A DNA stretch of 64,000 nt from positions 806,001 to 870,000 of the forward strand of contig NZ_CP080524.1 of NCBI RefSeq assembly GCF_024746795.1, given 5' to 3'. How positions within the stretch are numbered: position 1 is the first letter of the stretch; each line of letters opens with the position of its first letter. Source of the DNA: Mesorhizobium sp. AR10. Its GTDB lineage: Bacteria; Pseudomonadota; Alphaproteobacteria; Rhizobiales; Rhizobiaceae. The notes beneath the pieces were generated by a model. That model ran no database searches and had not been told where the DNA came from. It was given only the letters and a program-made list of their open reading frames with translations. Below are positions 34,766 to 44,066 of this stretch, piece after piece. The position numbers were made by a program, and so were the translations under genes.

Positions 34766-35507
34766 ACAAACCACGCCGCTTCTCGAAGTCCGCCACCTTT
34801 CCAAGCATTTTGGTGCGGTCCAGGCGCTCAACGATTTCTCCATGGCGGTGCGGCCAGGCGAAGTGGTGGCGCTGGCCGGCGACAACGGCGCCGGCAAGAC
34901 GACGCTGATCAAGGCGATATCGGGCGTGTTTCAGCCGACGGGCGGCGAGATCCTGCTGAGAGGTCAGCCGGTGACCTTTGCGACGCCGCAGGAGGCGCGC
35001 GAAAAAGGCATCGAGACCATCTACCAGGACCTGGCGCTGGCCGACAACCTGTCCATCGGCGCCAACATCTTCCTGGGCCGAGAACCCATGCGCAAAGCCT
35101 TTGGCTTCCTGCCGGTGCTCGACCGCAAGGCCATGGCCGTCGCCGCCAAGCAGACCATGGGGCGGCTCGATTTCCATGTCAGCCGTCTCGATGCCCCGGT
35201 CAGCAATTTCTCTGGCGGCCAGCGGCAGGCTGTCGCCATCGGCCGGGCCGTCTACTGGGACGCGCAGATTCTGATCATGGACGAACCGACCGCCGCACTC
35301 GGCGTGCCGGAGCAGCGCAAGGTCATTTCGCTCATCCACCAGCTAAAGGCGCAAGGGCGCGGCGTGATCTTCATCTCTCACAATTTGCAGGATATCTTTG
35401 CCGTTTCCGACCGCATCGTCGTGCTGCGGCGCGGTGTCCAGGCCGGCGAACGCAAGATCTCGGAAACCAACCATGACGAAGTCGTCAAGCTGATGGTTGG
35501 CGGATAG
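34758..35507 (+). CDS. Sugar ABC transporter ATPase, single-domain
   Basis: A 249-residue protein with Walker A GDNGAGKTT, Q-loop YQDLALADN, signature NFSGGQRQAVAIGRA, Walker B ILIMDEPTAALG and switch His (ISHNLQD). It is half the length of RbsA-type ATPases, having one nucleotide-binding domain, and so must act as a homodimer. ATG 34758 overlaps the permease gene. Its closest partner in the window by design is the ATPase at 57562. Confidence 0.92.
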   Translation: MNEQTTPLLEVRHLSKHFGAVQALNDFSMAVRPGEVVALAGDNGAGKTTLIKAISGVFQPTGGEILLRGQPVTFATPQEAREKGIETIYQDLALADNLSIGANIFLGREPMRKAFGFLPVLDRKAMAVAAKQTMGRLDFHVSRLDAPVSNFSGGQRQAVAIGRAVYWDAQILIMDEPTAALGVPEQRKVISLIHQLKAQGRGVIFISHNLQDIFAVSDRIVVLRRGVQAGERKISETNHDEVVKLMVGG

Positions 35508-35642
35508 CCGCGAACTGGAGGCGGCGATGGAGGCCATTTCGCAGCAGCAAAACATAGCCCATTGATTATGAAATTCGGACAGTCAGATGGGAGAGTCGGG
35601 CTCGCGGCTCCCGGTCTCGGATGATGGTGAGGGAATCCGAAG

Positions 35643-36518
35643 TCAGCGCGGACTGGACGATCCGGCCCAGACAGCGCGACGGAGGAATTGCGAAAGGCTT
35701 TCCGGCTTCTGGCCGACAAGTTCAGCGAAGTCGTTCGAAACGCGGCCGTATCGCCCTTCATCAATCGACGCACACAAGCTCGAAAAGGCATCAGGCCAGG
35801 GGTCGTCCAGATGCGCCCGGGCCCAGGCCAGATAGTCGCTGATGCTGGCGTCGGAATATCGTATTGGCAGACCCGCGACTTCGCCAAATGCAGCGACAAT
35901 CGCCTCCAGCGTGAGTGCCTGATGTCCAGTGATGACATAGAGGGGGCGGCGCATTCCGGGCTGAGACGCGATTGCAACGATGGCGGTCGCGACATCGTCG
36001 CGCGAGATCGGCGCCACGAGTCCCTGGCCGGCAGCCAGAAGAACTTCTCCGGACTTGGCGCCTGGTTTCAGCCAATGCTCAAGGACGAAATCCGAATACA
36101 GGCCACATCGCACGATGGTCGAGGCTATGCCGCTGGCAGCCAACCGACGTTCGGCATCCCGGTAAACGGGAGCGAAGTAGAACGGTGACCCTGGCTCAAC
36201 ATCGACAATGCTGGTGAAGACGATGCGCGCGATGCCTGCGGCCGCAGCTGCGTCCATGGCGTTGGCGTGATGGCGCATGACTGCGCTCGCATCGCCATCG
36301 CTCGAAATCAGGACCAAATCATCGATGTCCGCAAATGCCTCTTTCAGAGCCGAGGCATCGTCGTAGTCCGCAATGCGCAACGCGATTCCAGCTGGCAGGC
36401 GCCTGCTTGCGACCTGGACGTCACGGACCATTGCGACCACGTCGTGGCCGAGTGACGCCAGTTTGCAGACGACGGCGCGCCCAACATGGCCGGTGGCTCC
36501 TGTAACGAGGATTATCAT
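35643..36518 (-). CDS. NmrA/QorB-like NAD(P)-binding reductase
   Basis: A 291-residue protein started at ATG 36518 (GGAG upstream). The atypical short-chain dehydrogenase nucleotide motif ILVTGATGHVGRAVV starts the protein. An IVFTSIVDV strand and VRCGLYSDFVLEHWL match NmrA/quinone-oxidoreductase-2-like proteins, which bind NAD(P) to sense redox state or reduce quinones. The C-terminal domain (YVITGHQALTLEAIVAAFGEVAG) is typical. It is divergent from the broken arsR. Substrate is unknown. Confidence 0.8.
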   Translation of the reverse strand: MIILVTGATGHVGRAVVCKLASLGHDVVAMVRDVQVASRRLPAGIALRIADYDDASALKEAFADIDDLVLISSDGDASAVMRHHANAMDAAAAAGIARIVFTSIVDVEPGSPFYFAPVYRDAERRLAASGIASTIVRCGLYSDFVLEHWLKPGAKSGEVLLAAGQGLVAPISRDDVATAIVAIASQPGMRRPLYVITGHQALTLEAIVAAFGEVAGLPIRYSDASISDYLAWARAHLDDPWPDAFSSLCASIDEGRYGRVSNDFAELVGQKPESLSQFLRRAVWAGSSSPR

Positions 36519-36598
36519 TCCGCTCCACGTTCCTGCTTGACTCACATATATCTCTACGGTTATACGTCAATCAATAGCCAGAGAGTTATCGATCCCGG

Positions 36599-36815
36599 AT
36601 GCCGAACGCTTACGATGTGCACTCACCGATCCAACGCGGAGGGCGATCTTCGAGCGCCTGTGCCGCCAGGGAGAACAGACCGAGGAGGCCCTGACAGCTC
36701 AGTCTGGGGTCTCGCAACCGGCCGTGTCAAAGCATCTCGGACAAGCCAGATGGCCGGGTTCTGGCAGAGCCGGTTCGACGATCTCGATAATCTGCTCAAA
36801 AGAGTGGACCAATGA
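36599..36815 (+). pseudogene. Broken ArsR-family regulator gene
   Basis: Three pieces of one ArsR repressor lie in three frames. MPNAYDV starts at 36599, ALTDPTRRAIFERLCRQGEQ...GVSQPAVSKHLG follows one frame away from about 36619, and SQMAGFWQSRFDDLDNLLKRVDQ ends at 36815 in the third. The second wing and beta-hairpin (about 35-40 residues) normally lying between HLG and SQMAGFW are deleted. The final stop still overlaps the next ATG (ATGA). The regulator that once controlled the following SRPBCC gene is therefore lost. Confidence 0.85.
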
Positions 36816-37237
36816 TCAACACCCCGACCGAAGCGCGTTCCGTCGTTGTCGAACGTGAGATGACTTATCCGCCGGAGAAGATCTGGCGCGCACTGACCCA
36901 ACCGCACCTGATCGAGGAGTGGCTCATGAAGAATGATTTCAAGCCAATCGTAGACCACCGTTTCAATCTTCGAAAAGACCCTCAACCTGACGTGAGCATC
37001 GTTGTCGACTGTCAGGTAACGGCCGTCGAGCCGAACAAGACGCTGTCCTATACTTGGGAGGGCTATGGCCTCGAGAGTGTCGTTACCTGGACCCTCACCC
37101 CGACGAGCACGGGCACCCATTTGCGCATGGAGCAGTCGGGCTTCCGCCCGGATCAGGAGCGGGCCTACCGGGGCGCCAGGAGCGGGTGGCAGCAGTTCTT
37201 TGCGGCGCTGGAGCAGGTCCTGGCGCGGGCAGATTGA
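36812..37237 (+). CDS. SRPBCC/AHSA1-family protein
   Basis: A 141-residue START-like lipid or ligand-binding fold protein: VVEREMTYPPEKIWRALTQPHLIEEWLM, FKPIVDHRFNLR, LSYTWEGYG..SVVTWTL and a long C-terminal helix GWQQFFAALEQVL. Such genes are habitually paired with an ArsR repressor, whose gene here is broken. Function is probably binding or modifying a small hydrophobic molecule; a precise role is not known. Confidence 0.88.
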   Translation: MINTPTEARSVVVEREMTYPPEKIWRALTQPHLIEEWLMKNDFKPIVDHRFNLRKDPQPDVSIVVDCQVTAVEPNKTLSYTWEGYGLESVVTWTLTPTSTGTHLRMEQSGFRPDQERAYRGARSGWQQFFAALEQVLARAD

Positions 37238-37318
37238 AGTCTGCCGGCACAATTCAAAGCCGCGCCCCTTTTCACAAAGCGGGCCACATCCCAACCACGA
37301 CTAAGGAGAGGCGTACCG

Positions 37319-37711
37319 ATGAAGATCAAGTTGACCAAAGTGTATGTGGACGACCAGGAAAAAGCTCTGCGTTTCTACACCAACATGCTGGATCTCACCA
37401 AGAAGGCGGACTTCAGCAACGGGCCGTTTCGCTGGCTGACCGTGGCCTCACCCGATGGGCCCGACGGAACCGAGCTGCAGCTGGCTTTGAACGACAATCC
37501 CGCGGCCAAGACCTACCAGCTAGCCATGTTCCAGCAGGGCCAGCCGGCGGTCATGTTCTTCACCGACGACGTCAAGGGCGACTACGAGCGCATCAAGGCG
37601 CGCGGTGCAGGGTTCGCCATGCCGCCGACCGAGATGACCGGCTCGACCATCGCCCAGCTGAACGACACCTGCGGCAACCTCATCCAGATCACCCAACTGG
37701 CGCGCTGGTAG
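37319..37711 (+). CDS. VOC-family (glyoxalase-like) protein
   Basis: A 130-residue protein with two beta-alpha-beta-beta-beta modules: KVYVDDQEKALRFYTNMLDL, then WLTVASPDGPDGTELQLAL, AVMFFTDDVKGDYERIKARGA and DTCGNLIQITQ. The vicinal-oxygen-chelate fold covers glyoxalases, dioxygenases and resistance proteins; substrate cannot be assigned. GGAGAGG lies 6 bp before the ATG. It is probably co-transcribed with the SRPBCC gene. Confidence 0.88.
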   Translation: MKIKLTKVYVDDQEKALRFYTNMLDLTKKADFSNGPFRWLTVASPDGPDGTELQLALNDNPAAKTYQLAMFQQGQPAVMFFTDDVKGDYERIKARGAGFAMPPTEMTGSTIAQLNDTCGNLIQITQLARW

Positions 37712-37744
37712 GCGGGCCTTGTTCGTCTTTCAGAGGAGATTGCA

Positions 37745-37966
37745 TTGAACTGGAACATTTGGATCCGGCAGAGTCACCGTTGGTTGTCCATCGTCTTTAC
37801 GGTGACCGTCATCGCCAACTTCGTCGCCATGGCATTGGGGGAGCCTCCAGCCTGGGTGGTCTACTCGCCGCTCTTGCCGCTCTTCCTGCTGCTGTTCACG
37901 GGGCTCTACATGTTCGTACTGCCCTATGCCACGAAGTGGCGTAGCGAGCGCCGCGCCGGCGCGTGA
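37745..37966 (+). CDS. Small two-helix membrane protein
   Basis: A 73-residue protein from a TTG start (37745) with AGGAGA 6 bp upstream. It begins NWNIWIRQSHRWLSIVFTVTVIANFVAM, followed by a second helix (YSPLLPLFLLLFTGLYMFV). The IRQSHRWLSI start resembles the first helix of PepSY/cytochrome-b561-type proteins. It belongs to the SRPBCC-VOC operon. Function is unknown. Confidence 0.7.
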   Translation: MNWNIWIRQSHRWLSIVFTVTVIANFVAMALGEPPAWVVYSPLLPLFLLLFTGLYMFVLPYATKWRSERRAGA

Positions 37967-38017
37967 ACGCAATGGCTGGCAAGACGCCCAAGGAGGTCGA
38001 CGGCGAGGCTGCGGTGC

Positions 38018-39130
38018 TCATGAAGCCACGACGCCCACCGATTCCCGCTCCACAAGCGGGCATTCGAGCTTCGTGATCGGATAGCGCCCTCTGCCCGGAG
38101 GTGCGGGAACCTCCAGCTGCTCGATCGCCCATTGGCCCATCGCCATATGCGGCAGGATCGACGTCGTCAGCGGCGGGAAGAGGTGGCGGGCGATCTCCTC
38201 GTCGTCGTAGCCGACGACGGAAATGTCCTGCGGGATGTGCAGGCCGGCCTCCTTCAGCGCCTCGTAGCAGCCGATCGCGGTGCGGTCGTTCTGGCAGAAG
38301 ATGGCGGTCGGCCGATCGCCGAGCGCCAGCAGTTTGACGGTCGCGGCATAGCCGGCGCTCGCCGACCAGTCGCCTTCGACGACCAGCTCCGAATCGAAAG
38401 GGATGTCGGCCGTCGCCAAGGCCCGGCGGTAGCCTTTCAGCCGGTCCTGCGCCGCCTGCATCCACGGCTCGCCGGTGATGGTGGCGATGCGGCGGTGGCC
38501 ATGGCTGATCAGGTGGCGGGTGGAACTCTGGCCGCCGGCGATTTCGGAGGGCACCACGGCGGGGAACGCATAGTCGGCGGTGTAGCAATTGAGCAGGATG
38601 ACCGGGATATCGAGGCCGTAGAGGTAGTCGGGCGCCGATATCTCCCGGGTGAAGATCGTCATGTAGATCAGCGCCGAAATGCCCCGCTTGGTGAGCGCCG
38701 CAATGGCGCGCGGCTCCATGACGGAATCGCCGAGCGTCTGGGCGACCAGCAGGACATTGCCGGCATTCCACGACGCCTGGCGCGCACCCTCGATGGCGAC
38801 GACCGCCTCGGGGCTGGTCGCCAGTTGATCGACGGCGAAGCCGATCACCCCGTCCAGTCCTTCGAACGAGGCGACGGGCGCGCGAAGCGCTGAGAAGGCC
38901 GGCGGCGCATAGCCGAGACCGCGCGCGGCCTCGATCACGCGCTCGCGGGTCTGCTGCGAGAGCCTGACGCCTGGCGTATTGTTGAGGACGAATGAAACCG
39001 TGGCCTGCGAGCAGCCGGCGGCCCTGGCGATGTCGGTCATGGTGACACGACCCTTGGGATTTTTCCCGGACGGCTTGCGGCGCCGGGAGACCTCAAGAGA
39101 GGGATCGCGTAATTCCGTCGGTTCGCTCAT
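38018..39130 (-). CDS. LacI-family transcriptional regulator
   Basis: A 370-residue protein with an N-terminal extension of about 28 basic residues, then the LacI HTH (VTMTDIARAAGCSQATVSFVLNNTPGVRLSQQTRERVIEAARGLGY). A periplasmic-binding-like effector domain follows (GVIGFAVDQLA, IPVILLNCY, HGHRRIATITGEP, PTAIFCQNDRTAIGCYEAL, ISVVGYDDEEIARHLFPPLTT). It is divergent from the ABC importer at 39733 and most likely represses it, with the imported sugar as inducer. Confidence 0.9.
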   Translation of the reverse strand: MSEPTELRDPSLEVSRRRKPSGKNPKGRVTMTDIARAAGCSQATVSFVLNNTPGVRLSQQTRERVIEAARGLGYAPPAFSALRAPVASFEGLDGVIGFAVDQLATSPEAVVAIEGARQASWNAGNVLLVAQTLGDSVMEPRAIAALTKRGISALIYMTIFTREISAPDYLYGLDIPVILLNCYTADYAFPAVVPSEIAGGQSSTRHLISHGHRRIATITGEPWMQAAQDRLKGYRRALATADIPFDSELVVEGDWSASAGYAATVKLLALGDRPTAIFCQNDRTAIGCYEALKEAGLHIPQDISVVGYDDEEIARHLFPPLTTSILPHMAMGQWAIEQLEVPAPPGRGRYPITKLECPLVERESVGVVAS

Positions 39131-39732
39131 CTACCCTCGTTCCCCATCCAGAGCCTGTCTAGCCAGAGGCAGCCGGCAGAGCAAGATAACCGGTACCTGA
39201 ATTTATAAACCAAACCGACAATTTATGATTATTATCACCTTAGCCTGCAGAGCCATCGCCGCGCAGGCGCGGATGAACCGGGCGTTGCGCAAGCGGCAAG
39301 AAACAAAGCATTGAGGTATCTCATCTTTTCGTCTCTTCGACACCAATCCTGGCCATGAAACGCCTCTCCACTTCACGAAGTGAACGGCTCGCCGGGCAAT
39401 TTCCAACTCAAGAACTAATACTATTTACTAATATCGGTAAGCGTCCTAATGTCAATTTGTCATGTTTGGCTCGCGATCGAGCGGCATGACGGGAAGCATG
39501 CATGTGGCGCGATATCGGGCGGCTCCGGCCGGCTGAGCCGTGTCGCATAATCACGGAAATGTCAGACAAATCGGACTATTTACGAGAAGCAAATGAGTCT
39601 CTAATGTCCACGTCGCGGCTGGAATGGCGCCGTTCTTTCGCTGACTTAGAACCGCCTTGAGGAGGAGGCGTCCAAGCCGCAAGCGACAATTTCTGATCAG
39701 CGAAAATGTCTAAGCCAAACGGGAGGATGAAC
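39131..39732. promoter_or_regulatory. Regulatory spacer between LacI gene and ABC operon
   Basis: This 602-bp AT-rich spacer holds no gene. It contains a TTCAC-GAA-GTGAA inverted repeat (39372-39384) and two AT-rich segments near 39200-39240 and 39410-39440 that could hold the divergent promoters and a LacI operator. GGGAGG at 39721-39726 is the ribosome site of the binding-protein gene. Confidence 0.45.
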
Positions 39733-40695
39733 ATGAAATCTGTTTTACGAAATGCGTCCGTAGCCGCTGCTGCCCTGCTGCTCGGTCTGTCCGCGACGGC
39801 GATCGCGCGCGCCGACGACAAGCCGACGCTGGCCTTCGTCGTCAATGGCGCTTCCGATTTCTGGAAGGCGGCCGAGGCGGGCGTCAAGAAAGCGCAAGCC
39901 GAACTGCCCAACTACAATCTGGAGCTCAAATACCCCGAACAGTCGTCGGTCGCCATCCAGCAGCGGCTGATGGACGATCTGGTGACGGCCGGCGTCAAGG
40001 CGATCATGGTTTCGGCCGTCGACCCGAAGACCTCGACCGACGGGCTGAACAAGATCGCTTCTGAGACGGCGCTGTTCACCACCGACAGCGACGCGCCGCA
40101 GACCAAGCGTGTCGCCTATATCGGCTCGTCCAATGTCGACGCCGGCAAGCAGGCGGCCGAGATCGCCAAGAAAGCGATGCCCAATGGCGGCAAGTGCCTC
40201 GGCTTCGTCGGCCTGCTCGGTGCCGACAACGCCAAGGAACGCATCGAGGGCATGAAGGCCGGACTCGAAGGCACCAAGATCGAGCTCGTAGACGTACGTG
40301 GCGACGACATCGACCAGGCCCGCGCCAAGAAGAACGTCGAGGACGCGCTGGTCGCCAGCCCCGACGTGACCTGCATGGTCGGCTTCTATTCCTACAACAC
40401 GCCGCGCATCTATGAAGCGCTGCGCGACGCCGGCAAGCTCGGCCAGATCACCGTCGTCGGCTTCGACGACGATCCGATCACGCTTGGCGGCGTCAAGGAA
40501 GGCACCGTCGCCGCGACTGTCGTGCAGCAGCCGTTCGAATGGGCCTACCAGGGCATGAAGCTGATGGCCGCCTATCTCGGCGGCGACAAGTCGGGCGTTC
40601 CGGCCGACGGGCTGATCATCATCCCGACCAAGATCATCGGCAAGGATGATGTCGACGCCTACGCCGCGAGCCTTGCGGCGATGTCGGGCAAGTAA
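39733..40695 (+). CDS. Sugar ABC transporter, substrate-binding protein (RbsB family)
   Basis: A 320-residue protein; ATG 39733 is chosen for its 6-bp spacing from GGGAGG. The signal peptide ends near ATAIARA. The mature fold shows LAFVVNGASDFWKAAEAGVKKAQAELPNYNLEL, VSAVDPKTSTDGLNKIA and ITVVGFDDDPITLGGVKEGTVAATVVQQPFEWAYQGMKL, typical of ribose/allose-type binding proteins. It is followed by a double-domain ATPase and a permease. The ligand is not identifiable from sequence alone. Confidence 0.9.
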   Translation: MKSVLRNASVAAAALLLGLSATAIARADDKPTLAFVVNGASDFWKAAEAGVKKAQAELPNYNLELKYPEQSSVAIQQRLMDDLVTAGVKAIMVSAVDPKTSTDGLNKIASETALFTTDSDAPQTKRVAYIGSSNVDAGKQAAEIAKKAMPNGGKCLGFVGLLGADNAKERIEGMKAGLEGTKIELVDVRGDDIDQARAKKNVEDALVASPDVTCMVGFYSYNTPRIYEALRDAGKLGQITVVGFDDDPITLGGVKEGTVAATVVQQPFEWAYQGMKLMAAYLGGDKSGVPADGLIIIPTKIIGKDDVDAYAASLAAMSGK

Positions 40696-40795
40696 GACGA
40701 GCTGCGCCGGCTCAGGGTTGCCTTGAGCCGGCGTTCGTATTGACGGGCCTCGCAAGGCCCGTCAGTCTGTAGCGCACCGGCTGCTGTCAGGCATG

Positions 40796-42340
40796 ATGAA
40801 TTATTCCGACACATCCATCGTCGCGTCCGCGGTTGCTCCATTCCTAAGCTTGGACGGCGTGCGCAAGACCTATCCCGGCGTTGTCGCGCTGGACGGATTT
40901 TCGATGGAGGTCAGGCCCGGCGAGGTCATCGGCCTCGTCGGTGAAAACGGCGCCGGCAAATCGACGCTGATGAAGATCCTCGGCGGCGTGACCAGGCCGG
41001 ACACCGGCACGATCACCGTTGACGGTGTCGCGCATGACGGGCTGAGCGTCGAAGCCAGCCTCGGTTCGGGCATCGCCTTCGTGCACCAGGAACTCAACCT
41101 GTTCGAAAACCTCGACGTTGCCGCCAACATCTTCTTCGGCCGCGAGCCGTTGCGTGGCGGTCCGCTCAAGCTGGTTGACCGCGCCAGGCTGCGTACGATG
41201 GTGGCGCCATTGCTCAAGCGGGTGGGTGCGAACTTTTCGGCCGACACACCGGTTTCGGCGCTGTCGCTCGCCCAGCAGCAGATGGTCGAGATCGCCAAGG
41301 CGCTGTCGATCAAGGCGCGGCTGGTGATCCTCGACGAGCCGACGTCGAGCCTGCCGCTTGCCGAAACCGACAAGCTGCTCGATGTCATCGCCGCGCTGAA
41401 GGCGGACGGCATCAGCGTCATCTTCATCTCGCACCGTCTGCATGAAGTCGAACGGGTCGCCGATCGTGTCGTCGTGCTGCGCGATGGCATGCTTGCCGGC
41501 ACGCTGCAGAAAAATTCGATCAACCACGACCAGATGGTCAAGCTGATGATCGGCCGCATGCTGAAGGAGCGGGAGAAGGCCGCAGAGTCAGGGCGGGCGC
41601 CAGGCGCCGTGGCGCTGTCGGCTAAGGCCATTCGCACCAGTGCCTATCCCGACCGGCCGGTCGACCTCGACGTCCGGCGTGGCGAAATCCTCGGTCTCGC
41701 CGGTCTTGTCGGCTCCGGCCGGACCGAGTTGGCGCGTGTGCTTTTCGGCATCGACAAGAGCTTTGGCGGCGTACTCCAGCTTGTCGGAAAAGAGCTGGTT
41801 CTCGGCTCGGCTGCCGATGCGGTGGCCAGCGGGATCTTTCTGGTGCCCGAAGACCGCAAGCTGACCGGCATCCTGCTCGACCTGTCGATTGCACAGAATA
41901 TTTCGCTGCCCAACCTCCCGGCGCATGCTCGCCGCTCTTTGGTCTCCGCCAGCGCCGAAGCTGTCACCGCCGAAAAGCAGAAGACCAATCTCGGCATCAG
42001 GGCGCCTTCGGTGGCGACACGCACCGGCACGCTGTCCGGCGGCAACCAGCAAAAGGTGGTGCTGGGCAAGTGGCTGGCGATGAACCCGAAGGTGATGATC
42101 CTCGACGAGCCGACGCGCGGCATCGACATCGGCGCCAAGGCCGAAATCTACGGGCTGATGCGGGCGCTGGCCGATGCCGGCGTCGCGGTGCTGATGATCT
42201 CTAGCGACATGGAAGAGGTGATCGGCGTTTCGGACCGCATCGCCGTCATGCATGAGGGCCAGATCTCCGGCATTCTCGAGAAGGAACACTTCAGCCAGGA
42301 AAACGTGTTGTTGCTGGCGGTGGGCAAGAAGCCGAAATAG
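40796..42340 (+). CDS. Sugar ABC transporter ATPase (RbsA-type, two domains)
   Basis: A 514-residue protein with two nucleotide-binding domains. The first has Walker A GENGAGKST, signature-like SLAQQQMVEIAKALS and Walker B LVILDEPTSSLP. The second has a degenerate Walker A (GLVGSGRTEL), signature LSGGNQQKVVLGKWL and Walker B VMILDEPTRGID. This asymmetry is normal for the RbsA family. Start is ATG 40796 or the adjacent ATG 40793. It lies in the operon between the binding protein and permease. Confidence 0.93.
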   Translation: MNYSDTSIVASAVAPFLSLDGVRKTYPGVVALDGFSMEVRPGEVIGLVGENGAGKSTLMKILGGVTRPDTGTITVDGVAHDGLSVEASLGSGIAFVHQELNLFENLDVAANIFFGREPLRGGPLKLVDRARLRTMVAPLLKRVGANFSADTPVSALSLAQQQMVEIAKALSIKARLVILDEPTSSLPLAETDKLLDVIAALKADGISVIFISHRLHEVERVADRVVVLRDGMLAGTLQKNSINHDQMVKLMIGRMLKEREKAAESGRAPGAVALSAKAIRTSAYPDRPVDLDVRRGEILGLAGLVGSGRTELARVLFGIDKSFGGVLQLVGKELVLGSAADAVASGIFLVPEDRKLTGILLDLSIAQNISLPNLPAHARRSLVSASAEAVTAEKQKTNLGIRAPSVATRTGTLSGGNQQKVVLGKWLAMNPKVMILDEPTRGIDIGAKAEIYGLMRALADAGVAVLMISSDMEEVIGVSDRIAVMHEGQISGILEKEHFSQENVLLLAVGKKPK

Positions 42341-42419
42341 CTTTGTTCTGCCGCAGGTTCTGAGCGCAAAACCGCGGAACACTTTTTGCGGAACCTGCCT
42401 AGGCGTTGGGGAGACGACG

Positions 42420-43415
42420 ATGAGCAAGAAAGATCTTGGCCTGCTGATCCTGATCCTGGTGGTGGGCGCGGTGGTGGCGATCATCAACCCGCGTTTCCTG
42501 TTGCCGATCAACCTTGCCAATACATCTAACCTGATCGGCCTGTTCGGCATCCTGTCGATCGGCCAGGCCTTCGTCATCATCACCGGCGGCATCGAATTGT
42601 CGGTCGGCTCGGTGATTGCGCTGCTCGGTACGCTGTTCATTGACTTCATCGCCACGCGTGGCATGGGGTGGCCGGTGGCCCTGCCGCTGATCCTGGTGTT
42701 TGGCGGCATCATCGGGCTGGCACATGGCTGGCTGATCACGCGGCTGAAGCTGCAGCCCTTCGTCGTCACGCTGTGCGGCCTGCTGATCTATCGCGGCGTA
42801 GCGCGCTTCTACACCGCCGACGGCACCGCCGGCTTTGCCTTCGGCCAGAATTTTCCTGAACTTGAGTTCCTGACCGCCGGACGGTCCTTCGGCGTGCCGA
42901 ACAGCTTCATTGCGCTGATCGTCATCGCTATCGTGATGTGGGTGGTGCTGCACCGTTCGGTGTTCGGCCGCTATCTCTACGCCATCGGCAAGAACGAGGA
43001 AGCAGCACGCTATTCCGGCATACGCACCGACCGCATGGTGATGGCGGCCTATGTGATCTGCGGCGTGCTGACGGCGCTGTCGGCGATCTATTTCGCTATG
43101 TACACGCGCTCGATCTCGCCGGCCAGCCACGGCCAGTTCTACGAACTCTACGCCATTGCGGCGGCCGTGCTCGGCGGCTTCTCGCTGCGCGGCGGCGAAG
43201 GCTCGCTGATCGGCGTGATCCTCGGAACCGTCCTGCTGCAGGAGTTGCAGAACCTCGTCAACCTGCTCGGCATCCCCTCCTCGCTCAACTTCGCTGTCAT
43301 GGGCGGGGTGATCCTGATCGGCGTGCTGGTCGACCAGCAATGGGGCGTGTTCCGGGCGCGGCGGCAGATGATGGACGCCACCCGCAAGGGCGCGGCAGGC
43401 GCTCCGGCAGAATAA
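42420..43415 (+). CDS. Sugar ABC transporter permease (RbsC family)
   Basis: A 331-residue membrane protein starting MSKKDLGLLILILVVG. Family motifs are QAFVIITGGIELSVGSVIALLG, LITRLKLQPFVVTLCGLLIYRG, AIGKNEEAARYSGI and AAAVLGGFSLRGGEGSLIGVILGTVLL. It closes the second ABC operon. The downstream phn genes are convergent, 21 bp away. Confidence 0.93.
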   Translation: MSKKDLGLLILILVVGAVVAIINPRFLLPINLANTSNLIGLFGILSIGQAFVIITGGIELSVGSVIALLGTLFIDFIATRGMGWPVALPLILVFGGIIGLAHGWLITRLKLQPFVVTLCGLLIYRGVARFYTADGTAGFAFGQNFPELEFLTAGRSFGVPNSFIALIVIAIVMWVVLHRSVFGRYLYAIGKNEEAARYSGIRTDRMVMAAYVICGVLTALSAIYFAMYTRSISPASHGQFYELYAIAAAVLGGFSLRGGEGSLIGVILGTVLLQELQNLVNLLGIPSSLNFAVMGGVILIGVLVDQQWGVFRARRQMMDATRKGAAGAPAE

Positions 43416-43436
43416 CCCGGAGGCTCGCAGCAGGGT

Positions 43437-44066
43437 TTAAATCAACCCTGACATATCGGAAAAGGCCATGGCCTTGCGCAGCACATCGGCGAAACGCTCG
43501 CCGGCCGCTTCGCGCGGACCGCTGTTGTCGATCGAGGTGACGCCCGGCCCGGACAGGGCGACGTTGGCGCTGCGCGCCAGGCGGGCCAGCACTTCGCCGC
43601 GCGATTCGCGGCCGCGCATCGCCAGCCGCTCGGCGAGAATTTCCGGCGTGGCGGTGATCTCGACAACAGCCAGATTGGCGTAGCGGTCGCGTAGCGCCGG
43701 GATGATCGCGCGGGAAACATTCGCGACCGCAACACGCCCGTTGGCGACCGACCAGTCGACATCGGCCGGGATGCCGTAGCGCAAACCGTGCGCTTCCCAC
43801 GAAATGGCGAAGGCGCCGTCGGCTTCGGCCTCGACGAAAGCCGCGTCGGCCAGCGTGTCGTGGTCCTCGCTCGAAGCGTCGCTCGGCCGGGTGATGACCC
43901 GGCGCACGAACTCCAGCCGGGTCTCCTCAGTGAAAAGGGTGCGGGCATAGCCGATCACCGTGTCCTTGCCGGCACCGCTCGGTCCGACCACGGCGACAAA
44001 GACACCGTCGCGGATCGGAAACGTCTCGGCCGACAATTCACGCTCGATCAACGCTGACACCATCAT
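43437..44066 (-). CDS. phnN: Ribose 1,5-bisphosphate phosphokinase PhnN
   Basis: A 209-residue P-loop kinase with Walker A VVGPSGAGKDTVI, a guanylate-kinase-like lid (RRVITRPSDASSEDHDTL) and ISWEAHGLRYGIPADVD. It converts ribose 1,5-bisphosphate to PRPP, the last step of the C-P lyase pathway. The start ATG overlaps the phnM stop (ATGA), so translation is coupled. No C-P lyase core genes (phnGHIJKL) are present in this window. Confidence 0.9.
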   Translation of the reverse strand: MMVSALIERELSAETFPIRDGVFVAVVGPSGAGKDTVIGYARTLFTEETRLEFVRRVITRPSDASSEDHDTLADAAFVEAEADGAFAISWEAHGLRYGIPADVDWSVANGRVAVANVSRAIIPALRDRYANLAVVEITATPEILAERLAMRGRESRGEVLARLARSANVALSGPGVTSIDNSGPREAAGERFADVLRKAMAFSDMSGLI

